This document shows, in pieces, positions 47,978 through 58,564 of a stretch of 64,000 nt of DNA. The translations under genes were made by a program, and so were the position numbers. Origin of the DNA: Eucommia ulmoides (taxonomy: Eukaryota; Streptophyta; Magnoliopsida; Garryales; Eucommiaceae); contig JAENRU010000432.1 in NCBI GenBank assembly GCA_016647705.1, positions 806,001 to 870,000 of the forward strand, in the 5' to 3' direction. The notes beneath the pieces are model-generated. The model was not told the origin of the DNA. It saw only the letters and a program-made list of their open reading frames with translations, and searched no databases. How positions within the stretch are numbered: position 1 is the stretch's first letter; each line of letters opens with the position of its first letter.

Positions 47978-48425
47978 TAGGGATGGTCATGGGCACGGAG
48001 GCCCAATCGGCCCGCCCAGCCCGGCCCTATTTTTTTAGGGCTTGGACTTGGTGTTTGAGCTCATGGGCCGAGTTAGGGCCTAAAGACTAAGACCCATTCA
48101 TTTTTAGGGTCTGGCTAGGGCTTGATCATTTTTGTTTACGGCCGGCCCGGCCCGAACTTTTTTTAAATATAAAAAATATATATTTTATATATTTATATCC
48201 ATAGAGAAAGAGTTGAGGGGCCAATTTGTAATTTTTAATTTTAGTTAGATAATTTAGGTGGCGTTTGGTAACCGTTTCTGTTTCAATTCCAGCAGTGGGA
48301 TGGGAATGGGATGGGATGGGATGGGAAATTTGTTTTCTTTTTGGGAGTAGAATTGCGTTTGGTAACGATAATTTTTTTTTTGTTTTGGGAAGGGAATTGT
48401 GTTTGGTAACGATTTTATCCTAAAA

Positions 48426-48457
<32 letters not shown>

Positions 48458-49248
48458 CTCTTTTCAGTTTTGGCCGCCCGGCGGTGGCGGTGCTCCGGCG
48501 GCGCCGTCGCCGGCCGGCGGCGCCGTCGCCGGCCGGCGGCGGTGCTCCGGCGGCGCCGTCGCCGGCCGGCCGGCAACTGCCGGCGACGGTTCTCCGGCGT
48601 CGGAGACGGCGGTGCCCCCGGCGATGACCGGACGGCGGTGGCGCCGTCGCCGGCGACTGCCGGAAGTGGCCGGAAAAATTCCGGCCGGACGGTGACCGCC
48701 GGCGGCGGCGGACGGTGACCGGCGACGGTCGCCGGAGATGACCGGCGGCGGCGGCGGCGGACGGTGGTCGGCCGGTAGGTGAATAGTGATCATGGGTTTT
48801 GGGAATGGAATGGGAATAATGAGAAACAACTTTTTTTTGTTTCTCATTTCTTAAGAAAAAAGTGGGCACAATTCTCAAATGGGAATGAAATGGAAACGGA
48901 AACAAAAATTACCAAACGCTATTCCCAAACAGAATTCCCAAAAATCTGGGAATGGAATGGGATGGAAATGGTTACCAAACGGGGCCTTAGCAAATTCTAA
49001 TTTCATTCCTCTCATAGAGAGAGAATTGAGAGGTCATTTCGTAATTTTAGTATTTAGTTTTTAAATTTAAAAATAAATAAATTATAGGGCCGGGCCTAGA
49101 CTTAATTTTTTTTTTGTAGGGCCGGGCTTGGGCATAAAATTAGGGCCCAATCATAGGGTCGGGCCGGGCTAGGGCCTAACATTTTTGTGTAATACCCTAG
49201 TCAAAACCCGGCCCGAGCCCGGCCTGGCCCGGCCCATGACCATCCCTA
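47978..49248. mobile_element. hAT MITE with perfect 8-bp target duplication
   Basis: Ends TAGGGATGGTCATGGGC and GCCCATGACCATCCCTA are exact inverted repeats. CTAGAAAC flanks both sides (47970-47977 and 49249-49256). Copies A and C show the uninterrupted site (TAGCATCTAACAG, TAGCAACTAACAG). The interior has GGCCCGGCCCGA/GGGCCGGGC-rich subterminal parts and no transposase. Confidence 0.95.
48257..48986 (-). mobile_element. PIF/Harbinger MITE with GC-rich core, nested in the hAT MITE
   Basis: Starts GGTGGCGTTTGGTAACCG; the right end reverse complements to GGCCCCGTTTGGTAACCA. TTA flanks both sides (48254-48256 and 48987-48989), a TWA duplication. The core at about 48470-48775 is almost entirely CCGGCG/GGCGGC runs. 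The terminus types are swapped compared with 32650-33264, so it lies in the opposite orientation. The Arg/Ala/Pro-rich ORFs over the core are composition artefacts. Confidence 0.92.
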
Positions 49249-49701
49249 CTAGAAACTAACAGTTTTTAAGAGATTTTATGAGTATTTTTAGTCTTTATTA
49301 TCCTCAACTTATTCTTCTTCTTCTTCCTGTCCAAATATTCAAAGGTTAGAAATCTAAATATGATATAATACATGTGTGCGCGTACACACACATAGGTTTT
49401 TTTTGTTCTTTTTTTTTGTAGAAAATTTATAAAGGACAAAGGGTGCGCAGAAAGCGACGATTTACTATTCAAAATTATAATTGAGTTATTGATTTGGACT
49501 AAAGTGAGGTCATTACGAAACTTCATGATATCATGTATCCTAATTGAAACTATAGGGACCAAAGTAAAGTAATGATCAAACTTCAGGCGCATGAAGTGTC
49601 AAACCTCGTTTCAATATATTGATTGGAAATACAATCGCGCACACAAACATACAAAGAAGAGAAAAAGAAATTCTTAATGTCTAGTTTGGAAACACTTGCA
49701 A

Positions 49702-49734
<33 letters not shown>

Positions 49735-50350
49735 AAAAAAAAAATAAAAAAAAAATCAAACCTTGAATGCCAAAGACGACACTTTGTAAAGAACCCAAAC
49801 AAGAAGTGTCGATACCAACGTGATTTTCATCGGTATTTTGTCTTTATCTCTCCTCAGCAGAATGGCTTCATATACTCTCGAGTTTCTTTCTATTCACACA
49901 GGATAAAAGACTAACTCGTTTGGGATGCGTGGCTGTTCCTCCCTACAAATATTTTTCCGTAGGTTCAAATTTTTTACCTTTCAGAACTCCTTCAAGTATT
50001 TTAACTTTTGCCTAACTAACACCTTGTGGTTGGTGTATAGATATCATTTATGGGCAAAATATGTCTTATTCGGACATTATTGCTTCACTTTTTTGTTTTT
50101 ATGGGAAGATTTTCGATGTTTTCTTACATTATTTTTAACTATTTAAAGTAACAATACATATGCACATATAAAATAAAGACAAGGATTGGAAAAATAAAAA
50201 GACAACAAAAATAACCTGGACAACAGCAGGATGATGGTGACGTGTGAAATCGTCATTCCATTTAGAGAAAGCTTGCCTATCAAGATCAGGACAAACATGT
50301 CCTCTCTCCACTACATTTTGAATCCTTTTTTTCATGTTGTAATACATCAC

Positions 50351-50899
50351 CTGTAAATCCATTTTTCTATTTTTAGAAATATAAAATTATTATTATTATT
50401 ATTGTATTTATTATTTAAATAAAGTTCTACATGATTGGGGTAGCCTTTCTCCATATTTATTTCAATAATGCAACCATGATAATATATAAAAATAGAAAAA
50501 TTATAAATCATGATTCATCATCAACAAAAATATAGCAAATCATTTTATTAAATTTAATTTTTCAGCTGGCAATATATATGGATAGCGACAAAAAAACGTA
50601 ACATAAATCACATGAATCTTAGTTTTAAGGTCGTTATCGTGTCAAACATGATAAATATAAAAATAATACAAAAAATTTGAATTGTATTTTGGATTGTCAA
50701 TTGATGGAAGACACAATTAAAAAAAATAAAATTAATTAATCAATTTATTAGATATTTTAAATTTCGGCATCCAAAATTTGAAACTTCTAAATGTAATAAA
50801 TAGTGAATTATTTCAATTTAAATCACTTTGTATAATAGATAATAAAGATTTTAATTGTCATATATAATAATTAAATTAATAATTTAAAAAGTTGAAAAC
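50351..50899 (-). other. Intron 1 of the CslG pseudogene
   Basis: AT-rich intron between donor AAG|GTTTTC (50899) and acceptor TTACAG (50351). Contains a short ATT run near 50390. Nothing else seen. Confidence 0.6.
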
Positions 50900-51405
50900 C
50901 TTCAAACTATCAGTCTCCGGCAATGAAGTGAAGTGGGAGCGGAAATGAACCTCCGGACACCTCTCTGTGATATTGTTCGTCCGGCAGTAAGGCAGCCAGT
51001 GGCCGGCGAATTTGGCCGCCTCCATGAAAGCAAACAGCGTTAACTGTGATCCTCCATCGTCCGACACGTAAATTGACAGCTTCTCCGGCGGGTAATCATA
51101 AGCCATCACGGACAAGGCCGTGTTCACCACGCTCATCGGCGGCTCCTTGTCCGGATCCGCCGTGCATATGAACACGTCAAGCGCCGGAAACCCGGTTCGA
51201 TCTCCGGCCACTCTTTTGATGTTTTGAGGGAAAACTTCACGGTGGATGGGATTCATGCGGAAAGCCTGATAGGTTATCCACATGGTGGCGAGCACAACGT
51301 CGGCTATCAACATGGAGATGGAGAAAAAGGTGGGGGTGGCGCCGGCGGTGGTGGAGCAGAATAGGGTGAGGAAATGGTGGTAAAATAGAGCAAAGAGGCC
51401 GCAGT

Positions 51406-52340
51406 TGTTGAAACAAATGAATTTTAATTTTTAGAATAGAAAGTGCCAAATGTGTAAAATTGATTTTTTCCTCAAAACCTTTTATCCTACATTGGTTGGG
51501 AGAGGTGAAAATAAAGTGGTTATCTAGGGGTATGTGAGACACTTGGGGTGTGCCCCAAGGGGTACCCACATTTTGTGGAGGGGAGAGGAGTTACATCCCT
51601 ACCGGTTTACCACACACGCGCGCGCCGCCGCCGTCCGAGTCGAGTCGAGTCGCGCGTGTGATGAGGTGGCACTTATTTACTTTTTAGAAAAAAAATATTT
51701 TTTAAAAAAACAGTTTAATTAAAAAAAAATTTAACCGTTAGAATATAAAAAAAAAAAAAAACGTTTTTAATTAATAAAAACGTTTTAACGTTTTTTTTTA
51801 ATTAAAACCTTCTAACGTTTTTTCTTTTATTAAGTTTCGGTTTCAAAAAAAAATTTCAAACGGTTTGATTTAATTTTTTTTCCTATAAATACCAGATTTG
51901 TTTCCTCAATTTTCAGAGAGAAAAAATACCAGAACACTGTTTCTGTTTCGGCTTCAGTTCTGTTTCTGTTCCAGTTTTGGTTCTGTTTCTGTTCCGATTT
52001 TGTTTCTGTTTCTGTTCCGAAACATTTTCGGTTTCATCTTCCGGAATTGTTCCGATCTATTCCGGTACTGTTTTTTCAGTCCGATTTTGGTTTCCGAGCA
52101 GTTTTGTTCGTTTTGCGAACAATGTGTGGGGGTGTTTGGTTTTCGGGACTTCTACAGTGCAAAGAACGTCCTAGACAGAGGAGAATTCTGAGATGTTTTA
52201 TCCTGGGGACGACGGGGCTGATACACTGCTTGCACGTTCTTGGGCAGAGCCGCGAAACGTCTTAAAGAGAGCAACCTAGTCCGCGACTCATCCCAAGAAA
52301 TTTTGGTAAACTCGTTCTTTATTTATTTTCTGCAACAACA
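51406..52340 (+). repeat. 5' LTR of the Copia element
   Basis: TGTTG...CAACA ends. A TATA box (TATAAATA, about 51888) lies before a leader of alternating TTTCTGTT/GTTCC phrases that gives spurious Phe/Cys-rich ORFs. Confidence 0.95.
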
Positions 52341-52367
52341 ATTTTAAGACGCTCAATATCTGCTAAG

Positions 52368-55300
52368 ATGTCTGCTGATCACGATTTTAAACAAGTAACT
52401 GTTAATCTCAACAAACCCTTTCGTTTCGAAGGGTTTCATTTTAAAAGTTGGAGACAGAAAATGTTATTTTTTCTTACTATCGAAAAAGTAGCATATGTCT
52501 GTACAACCGAAAAACCTCAATTACCTCAAGTTCCTACAGACGCTCAGATTCAAGAAGTTAAGTCTTGGGAGGAAAATGATTTTCGTTGTAAGAATTTTAT
52601 TCTTAATGGTATGTCTGATGATCTGTATGATTATTACTGCTCTAACAAAACTGTAAAGGAAGTTTGGGATGCTCTTTCGAAGAAATACGACACTGAGGAG
52701 GCTGGAAGTAAAAAATATGCTGTTAGTCGGTATCTGAAATAGCAAATGACCGACGACAAATCAGTGGAGGTTCAGTCTCATGAATTTCAGAAAATCGCTC
52801 ACGAAATAATTGCTGAAGGTATGTCCCTTGATGAACAATTTCAAGTTGCTGTTTTAATTGACAAATTACCCCCCTCTTGGAAAGATTTTAAGAATACTCT
52901 GAGGCATAAAACTAAAGAGTTTTCTTTAGAAAGTTTGATCACTCGTCTTCGGATTGAGGAGGAGCCCCGAAAACAAGATCAGAAAGATGAAGTGCTTATT
53001 GTTTCTAACAACGCTCACAAAAAATCATCTTACGCTATTCTGAAATCTAAAGGGAAAAATATGAAAAATCAAAATCAAAATTGCAACCACAATAACCAGA
53101 ACAGAAATGTGCATCAAAATCAGAATAGAAACAAACTCCCTTTAAGAAATAATTCTGAACAGTTTACTTGTTATAACTGTGGGAAGGTGGGCCATTTGGC
53201 TCGGAACTGCCGGCAAAGACGTCGTCCTGTTCCACAGGCGAATCTTACCGAGGACCAACTTATAGCTATGATTTCTGAAATCAATATAGTTGGTGGATCC
53301 GAAGGGTGGTGGGTAGACACTGGTGCTTCACGCCATGTCTGCTATGATCGTACCATGTTCAAATCTTATTCTGAAAGTGAAGACAAGAAAGTGTTGCTGG
53401 GTGATTCCCACTCCACTATTGTTGCCGGTTCTGGTGAAGTGGAATTAAAGTTTACCTCTGGAAAGACAGTCATCCTTAAAGATGTTCTGCATACTCCAGA
53501 GATGAGAAAGAATTTGGTTTCGGGCTATCTTCTAAACAAGGCGGGGTTCACTCAAACTATTGGGGCTGATTTGTACACCTTAACCAAAAATAATATTTTT
53601 GTTGGGAAAGGATATGCAACTGATGGAATGTTCAAACTGAATGTTGAAATTAATAAAAAAAAATCTTCTGCTTACATATTGTGTTCTTTTAATATTTGGC
53701 ATGCTAGACTTTGTCATGTTAACAAACGCATTATTAAAAATTTAAGCAACTTAGAACTAATTCCTAAATTGTCTTTGAATGATTTTGAAAAATGTGAATT
53801 TTGTAGTCAAGCTAAAATTACTAAAACCCCTCATAAATCAGTAATTAGAGAATCGGAATCTCTTGACTTGATACATTCTGATATTTGTGAATTTGATGGA
53901 GTCTTGACTAGGAATGGTAAACGGTATTTTATTACATTCATAGATGATTGTTCTGATTTTACTTATGCTTATCTCATGAAAAATAAAAGTGAAGCTTTTG
54001 AAATGTTTAAGAATTTTGTAACTGAGATTGAAAATCAATGCAATAAGAAAATTAAGAGATTACGTAGTGATAGAGGAGCAGAATATGATTCCGATATTTT
54101 TATTGATTTTTATAAATCTCATGGGATTATTCATGAGAAAACTGCACCGTATTCTCCTGAAATGAATGGTAAGGCTGAAAGGAAAAATTGACTTTTGCTG
54201 AATCAGTAGTTGCTATTTTACTTAACTCCGGTGCAGCTTCTCACTGGTGGGGTGAAATTTTATTAACGGTTTGCTATGTACTTAATAGAGTTCCCAAATC
54301 GAAAAGTAAAATTTCACCTTATGAAGTTTTCAAAAATAAGAAATCAAATTTGTCTTATTTTAAAACTTGGGGTTATTTGGCATATGTTCGAATTCCTGAC
54401 CCCAAAAGAAGAAAACTTGTCAGTAGAGCTTATGAATGTGTTTTTATTGGTTATGCGGTAAATAGTAAAGCTTATAGATTTTATGATTTGAAAGATAAAA
54501 TTATCATTAAATTAAATGATGCTGATTTTTATGAATACAAATTTCCTTTCAAATTGAAGAATAGTGGGGGCTCGACTTCTAATAATGAACATATCATTAG
54601 GATTAATGAATCTAATAAGGAACTAGGTATTGAACCTAGAAGGAGTAAACGACCTCGTATAGCTAAAGACTTTGGTTCGGATTTCTATGCATATACCATA
54701 GAGGAGGATCCACTTACCCTCAAAGAGGCATTATCCTCTATAGATGCCAGTTTATGGCAAGAGGCTATAGATGACGAGTTAGACTCTCTCGGGTCAAATA
54801 GAACTTGGCATTTGGTAGATTTACCTCCTGGTTGTAAAACAGTAGGATGTAAATGGATTCTTAAGAAAAAATTGAATCCCGATGGAACCATTGATAAATA
54901 TAAGGCTCGTCTTGTAGCCAAAGGGTTTAGACAAAGAAAGAATGTAGATTTCTTTGATACTTTCTCACCTGTCTTTAGAATTACATCTATTCGTGTACTT
55001 TTATCTCTTGCTGCAATTCATAATCTTATAGTACACCAAATGGATGTTAAAACTGCTTTTTTGAATGGTGAATTAGAAGAAGAGATTTATATGGACCAAC
55101 CTGAAGGATTTGTTATTCTTGGTCTAGAAAACAAAGTATGCAAATTAAATAAATCTCTTTATGGTTTGAAACAAGCACCTAAGCAATGGCATGAGAAATT
55201 TGATAATCTAGTCATTTCACATGGTTTTAAAGTAAATGAAAGTGACAAATGCATTTACTATAAATCTGAAAATGATGTTTGCACTATTATATGTATTTAT

Positions 55301-56228
55301 GTGGATGACTTGCTAATTTTTGGTTCCAATATTCATGTTGTGAATAATGTAAAATCCATGCTATGTGCTAATTTTGATATGAAATATCTTGGTGAAGTAA
55401 GTGTAATCCTTGGTATTAAAATAACTAGGTCTAAACATGGAATTTCTTTGGACCAATCTCATTATATAGAGAAAATTCTAAAGAAATACAATTATTTTGA
55501 TTGTAAACCAGCATGTACTCCTTATGACCCTAGTGTGAAGTTGTTCAAGAACACCGGTGACGGTATTAGACAAACTGAGTATGCGAGCATCATAAGCAGT
55601 CTCCGATATGCCACTGACTGCACTAGGCCCGACATAGCGTATGCTGTGGGATTACTATGCAGGTTTACAAGTAGACCTAATATTGAACATTGGCGCTATT
55701 GATAGGATTATGAGATATCTATAGAGAACTATGAACCTTGGATTACATTATCAGAAGTTTCCCGCTGTTCTGGAAGGATATAGCGATGCTGATTGGAATA
55801 CCCTTTCAGATGACTCCAAGACAACTAGCGGCTATATATTTAGTATAGCTGGTGGAGCTGTTTCTTGGAAGTCTAAGAAACAGACTATTTTGGCTCAATC
55901 TACTATGGAGTTTGAGATGATTGCACTAGCTTCGGCTAGCGAGGAAGCACGGTGGTTAAGGAGCCTGCTTTCTGATACCCCTTTATGGGAGAGACTGATT
56001 CCAGCTGTCTTGATCCATTGTGATAGTACCGCGGCTATTGCAAAGATTCAGAACCGTTATTATAACGGAAAAAAGCGACAAATACGTCGTAAACACAGCA
56101 TCATTAGAGAGTATATCTCTACAGGGGCTGTGAGAGTAGATCATGTACGGTCTGATGATAACTTAGCCGATCCTTTGACGAAAGGATTAGCTCGAGAAAA
56201 GCTTTACAAAACCTCGAAAGGAATGTGA
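52368..56228 (+). pseudogene. Copia gag-pol polyprotein, disrupted
   Basis: gag starts at 52368 (MSADHDFKQVTVNL, UBN2-type gag). An in-frame TAG interrupts at 52740-52742 and the frame resumes to 54191. This section has the CCHC knuckle at 53169-53210 (CYNCGKVGHLARNC), the protease motif DTGAS at 53316, the pre-integrase HxC zinc region near 53700-53815 and the integrase core (IHSDICEF, FIDDCSD, SDRGAEY). A frame change occurs at about 54189, just after KAERKN. RT follows to 55702 with MDVKTAFLNG and YVDD at 55298-55309. A second frame change (about 55697) and a TAG near 55723 precede RNase H (YSDADWN, 55731-56228). Domain order identifies Copia. As it stands it makes no complete polyprotein. 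Confidence 0.93.
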
Positions 56229-56803
56229 CTCAAGCCCATAGATTGACGAGTCACTTGTTAGGGAAACCCAACCTATAAACTGGAGATCCCAAGAAATAGG
56301 TTCAAAGGGTAATAACAACTCATGAAGTGATATGAGAAAAATCATGCTATAAATTTAAGTTCTATTTCATAAATGTGCTGTTTGAAGCATGATATCTTGA
56401 AGCGATAGAAGGTTGAGTTTTTATTAACTCTTAATGAGATCTATACTCTATTTTGGAGTGGAGTACCTAGCTACAAGAGTACTCTTGATAGATTCACCTA
56501 TGTGAATGTGGAAGTGTGGCCGCTTCCTATGGAATTTTGGGCAAAATTCTCTAGAGCATTCACTATACTAGGATACACGTGCATGGCCGTAACGCACGGG
56601 CTTTTGGACTACACCCTGATAGGGTTGTGTGTGTGATATTGTTAGAGATAGAGTTCAAAACTACGAGTTACTCTAGTATAATCTAAAGCATCTTCACTAT
56701 GTAAAGGTTCAAGTCGATAGACACCTTTTCTTATGCACAATCTTATATTGAATTATACTGCTCGATGAAAAAATTATTTTTTTTAAAAATTCAAGTGGGG
56801 AAT
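56229..56803 (+). other. Retrotransposon 3' untranslated region with polypurine tract
   Basis: Non-coding sequence after the RNase H stop, ending in the purine-rich AAGTGGGGAA next to the 3' LTR. No additional ORF such as env is present. Confidence 0.75.
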
Positions 56804-57775
56804 TGTTGAAACAAATGAATTTTAATTTTTAGAATAGAAAGTGCCAAATGTGTAAAATTGGTTTTTTCCTCAAAACCTTTTATCCCACATTGGTTGGGAG
56901 AGGTGAAAATAAAGTGGTTATCTAGGGGTATGTGAGACACTTAGGATGTGCCCCAAGGGGTACCCACATTTTGTGGAGGGGAGAGGAGTTACATCCCTAC
57001 CGGTTTACCACATACGCGCGCGCCGCCGCCACCGTCCGTCCGATTCGAGTCGAGTCGCGCTTGTGATGAGGTGGCACTTATTTACTTTTTAGAAAAAAAA
57101 TATTTTTTAAAAAAACAGTTTAATTAAAAAAATAATTAATAAACGTTTGAAATGTTAAAAAAAAAAAAATTAACCGTTAGAATATAAAAAAAAAACGTTT
57201 TTAATTAATAAAAACGTTTTAACGTTTTTTTTTAATTAAAACCTTCTAACGTTTTTTCTTTTATTAAGTTTCGGTTTCAATTTTTTTTTTTCAAACGGTT
57301 TGATTTAATTTTTTTTCCTATAAATACCAGATTTGTTTACTCAATTTTCAGAGAGAAAAAATACCAGAACACTGTTTCTGTTTCGGCTTCAGTTCTGTTT
57401 CTGTTCCGGTTTTGGTTCTGTTTCTGTTCCGGTTTTGTTTCTGTTTCTGTTCCGAAACATTTTCGGTTTCATCTTCCGGAATTGTTCCGATCTATTCCGG
57501 TACTGTTTTTTCAGTCCGATTTTGGTTTCCGAGCAGTTTTGTTCGTTTTGCGAACAGTGTGTGGGGGTGTTTGGTTTTCGGGACTTCTACAGTGCAAAGA
57601 ACGTCCTAGACAGAGGAGAATTCTGGGTTGTTTTATCCTGGGGACGACGGGGCTGATACACTGCTTGCACGTTCTTGGGCAGAGCTGCGAAACGTCTTAA
57701 AGAGAGCGATCTAGTCCGCGACTCATCCCAAGAAATTTTGGTAAACTCGTTCTTTATTTATTTTCTGCAACAACA
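56804..57775 (+). repeat. 3' LTR of the Copia element
   Basis: Closely matches 51406-52340. The 37-bp difference is mainly extra A-rich sequence near 57130-57175 (AATTAATAAACGTTTGAAATG). Confidence 0.95.
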
Positions 57776-57856
57776 GCAGGTGTAGACCACTGCAAATAAA
57801 CGGTTCGTCGGAGTACGGCGCATCACCGCGTGTGTATGAAGCGGAGGGCTTTGCAT

Positions 57857-58374
57857 GGTCTCTCTCTCTCTCTCTCTCATTCTCCAGCTACAATGTTATA
57901 TATTACATGTTGGAGGATAAATTACAAATAGGTCCCTTAAATTTTCCTATATTTTTCACATTAATCCTTCAAGTTTTGATTTTAAGGATAAAAGAAAATA
58001 AAATTGTATAATCGATCAACAAAAAATGAAATTAGAATATTAGAACCACATTTGGAATATATAGTAGCCTATAATATAATTTTTTTATTTTTTATTTTCC
58101 CTCTTCTAAATTAAACATTTAGCTGTAAAACTAGAACAATTTATACATCACGACTAGTCATTTCTCCAGATGATCTTAATAATGTTTAATTGAGCGTCTT
58201 TTTCTTTCTAATTCTAAATTGAAAAATCGAGATAACTTTTACGAATATTTGATCTGAGGGGTCTTTTATTTTAATTTTTATATATCGACTAAGGTATTTA
58301 CCCATGCTAAAATAATTCGTGAGTGTAAATAATAATAAATAATACTTAAAAAACGTGAGACCAAAAATAAGGAA
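57857..58374 (-). promoter_or_regulatory. Upstream region of the CslG pseudogene
   Basis: A CT run on + (57859-57879; GA on the coding strand) lies just before the start codon in the probable 5' UTR. Further out the sequence is AT-rich with no gene and no certain TATA box. It borders the solo LTR. Confidence 0.45.
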
Positions 58375-58521
58375 TGTAAGACCCCGATTTCATGGTTGTG
58401 CGCCATTTAAGTGTATTTTGGAAAAAAAAAAAAACAAACAAAACAAAACAAACAAACAAAGGTAAGAAAAATTAGAAGTTTGGGGGAGGAAAGAGTATTT
58501 TCACTAAAGATATTTTATAAA

Positions 58522-58564
<43 letters not shown>

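Larger units (their letters stand above)
47813..49609. mobile_element. MITE, copy B, carrying nested insertions
   Basis: Same insertion as 40305-40836: left GGGGTTTTGGCACTTTGTAC, right GAAGTGTCAAACCTCGT. It is enlarged by the hAT element 47978-49248. A poly-A tract follows at about 49709-49731. Confidence 0.8.
41210..49885. repeat. Segmental duplication unit, copy B
   Basis: Repeats the layout of copy A: AGACCTAGAAAATG start, AT-rich leader, RING gene, 3' region, MITE, CslG terminus. It is longer because of a ~2.6 kb insertion (42265-44930), an intron duplication and nested transposons in the MITE. The leader (41210-42264) shows no gene. Confidence 0.85.
51406..57775 (+). mobile_element. Copia-type LTR retrotransposon, nearly full length, coding regions broken
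   Basis: Two LTRs of 935 and 972 bp begin TGTTGAAAC and end CTGCAACAACA. The target duplication is GCAGT (51401-51405, one mismatch) and GCAGG (57776-57780). Removing the element restores continuous CslG exon sequence, which proves the insertion point. Order inside: gag, zinc knuckle, protease, integrase, RT, RNase H, i.e. Copia order, in + orientation, antisense to CslG. A purine-rich tract (AAGTGGGGAA, about 56793-56802) precedes the 3' LTR. The sequence after the 5' LTR (ATTTTAAGACGCTC) does not look like a standard TGG-starting primer site. At least four coding breaks make it non-autonomous. Confidence 0.96.
49756..57856 (-). pseudogene. Cellulose synthase-like G gene, broken by deletion and a retrotransposon
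   Basis: Exon 1 starts at 57856 (MQSPPLHTHAVMRRTPTNRL) and runs to 57776. It is then split by the retrotransposon 51406-57775 and resumes at 51400 (GLFALFYHHFLTLF, helix SISMLIADVVLATMW) to 50900, in frame, 194 codons in all. It contains VFICTADPDKEPP and the UDP-sugar-binding/catalytic DDG motif in VSDDGGS. Exon 2 is 50350-50216 (VMYYNMKKRI to HPAVVQ). The following exons, with the D,D,D,QxxRW catalytic parts, are missing. After 50135-49886 without homology, only the end of the last exon remains (49875-49756, ILLRRDKDKIPMKITLVST, stop). The family makes cell-wall or specialised glycans in Golgi membranes; this copy cannot. Confidence 0.88.

Noticed and set aside
48399..48905. Similar Arg/Ala/Pro-rich ORFs
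   Set aside because: Same cause, in the MITE at 48257-48986.
51898..52265. Phe/Cys-rich ORFs, also at 57333-57700
   Set aside because: They lie in the two LTRs and come from TTTCTGTT/GTTCC leader repeats; the true gag begins after the LTR.
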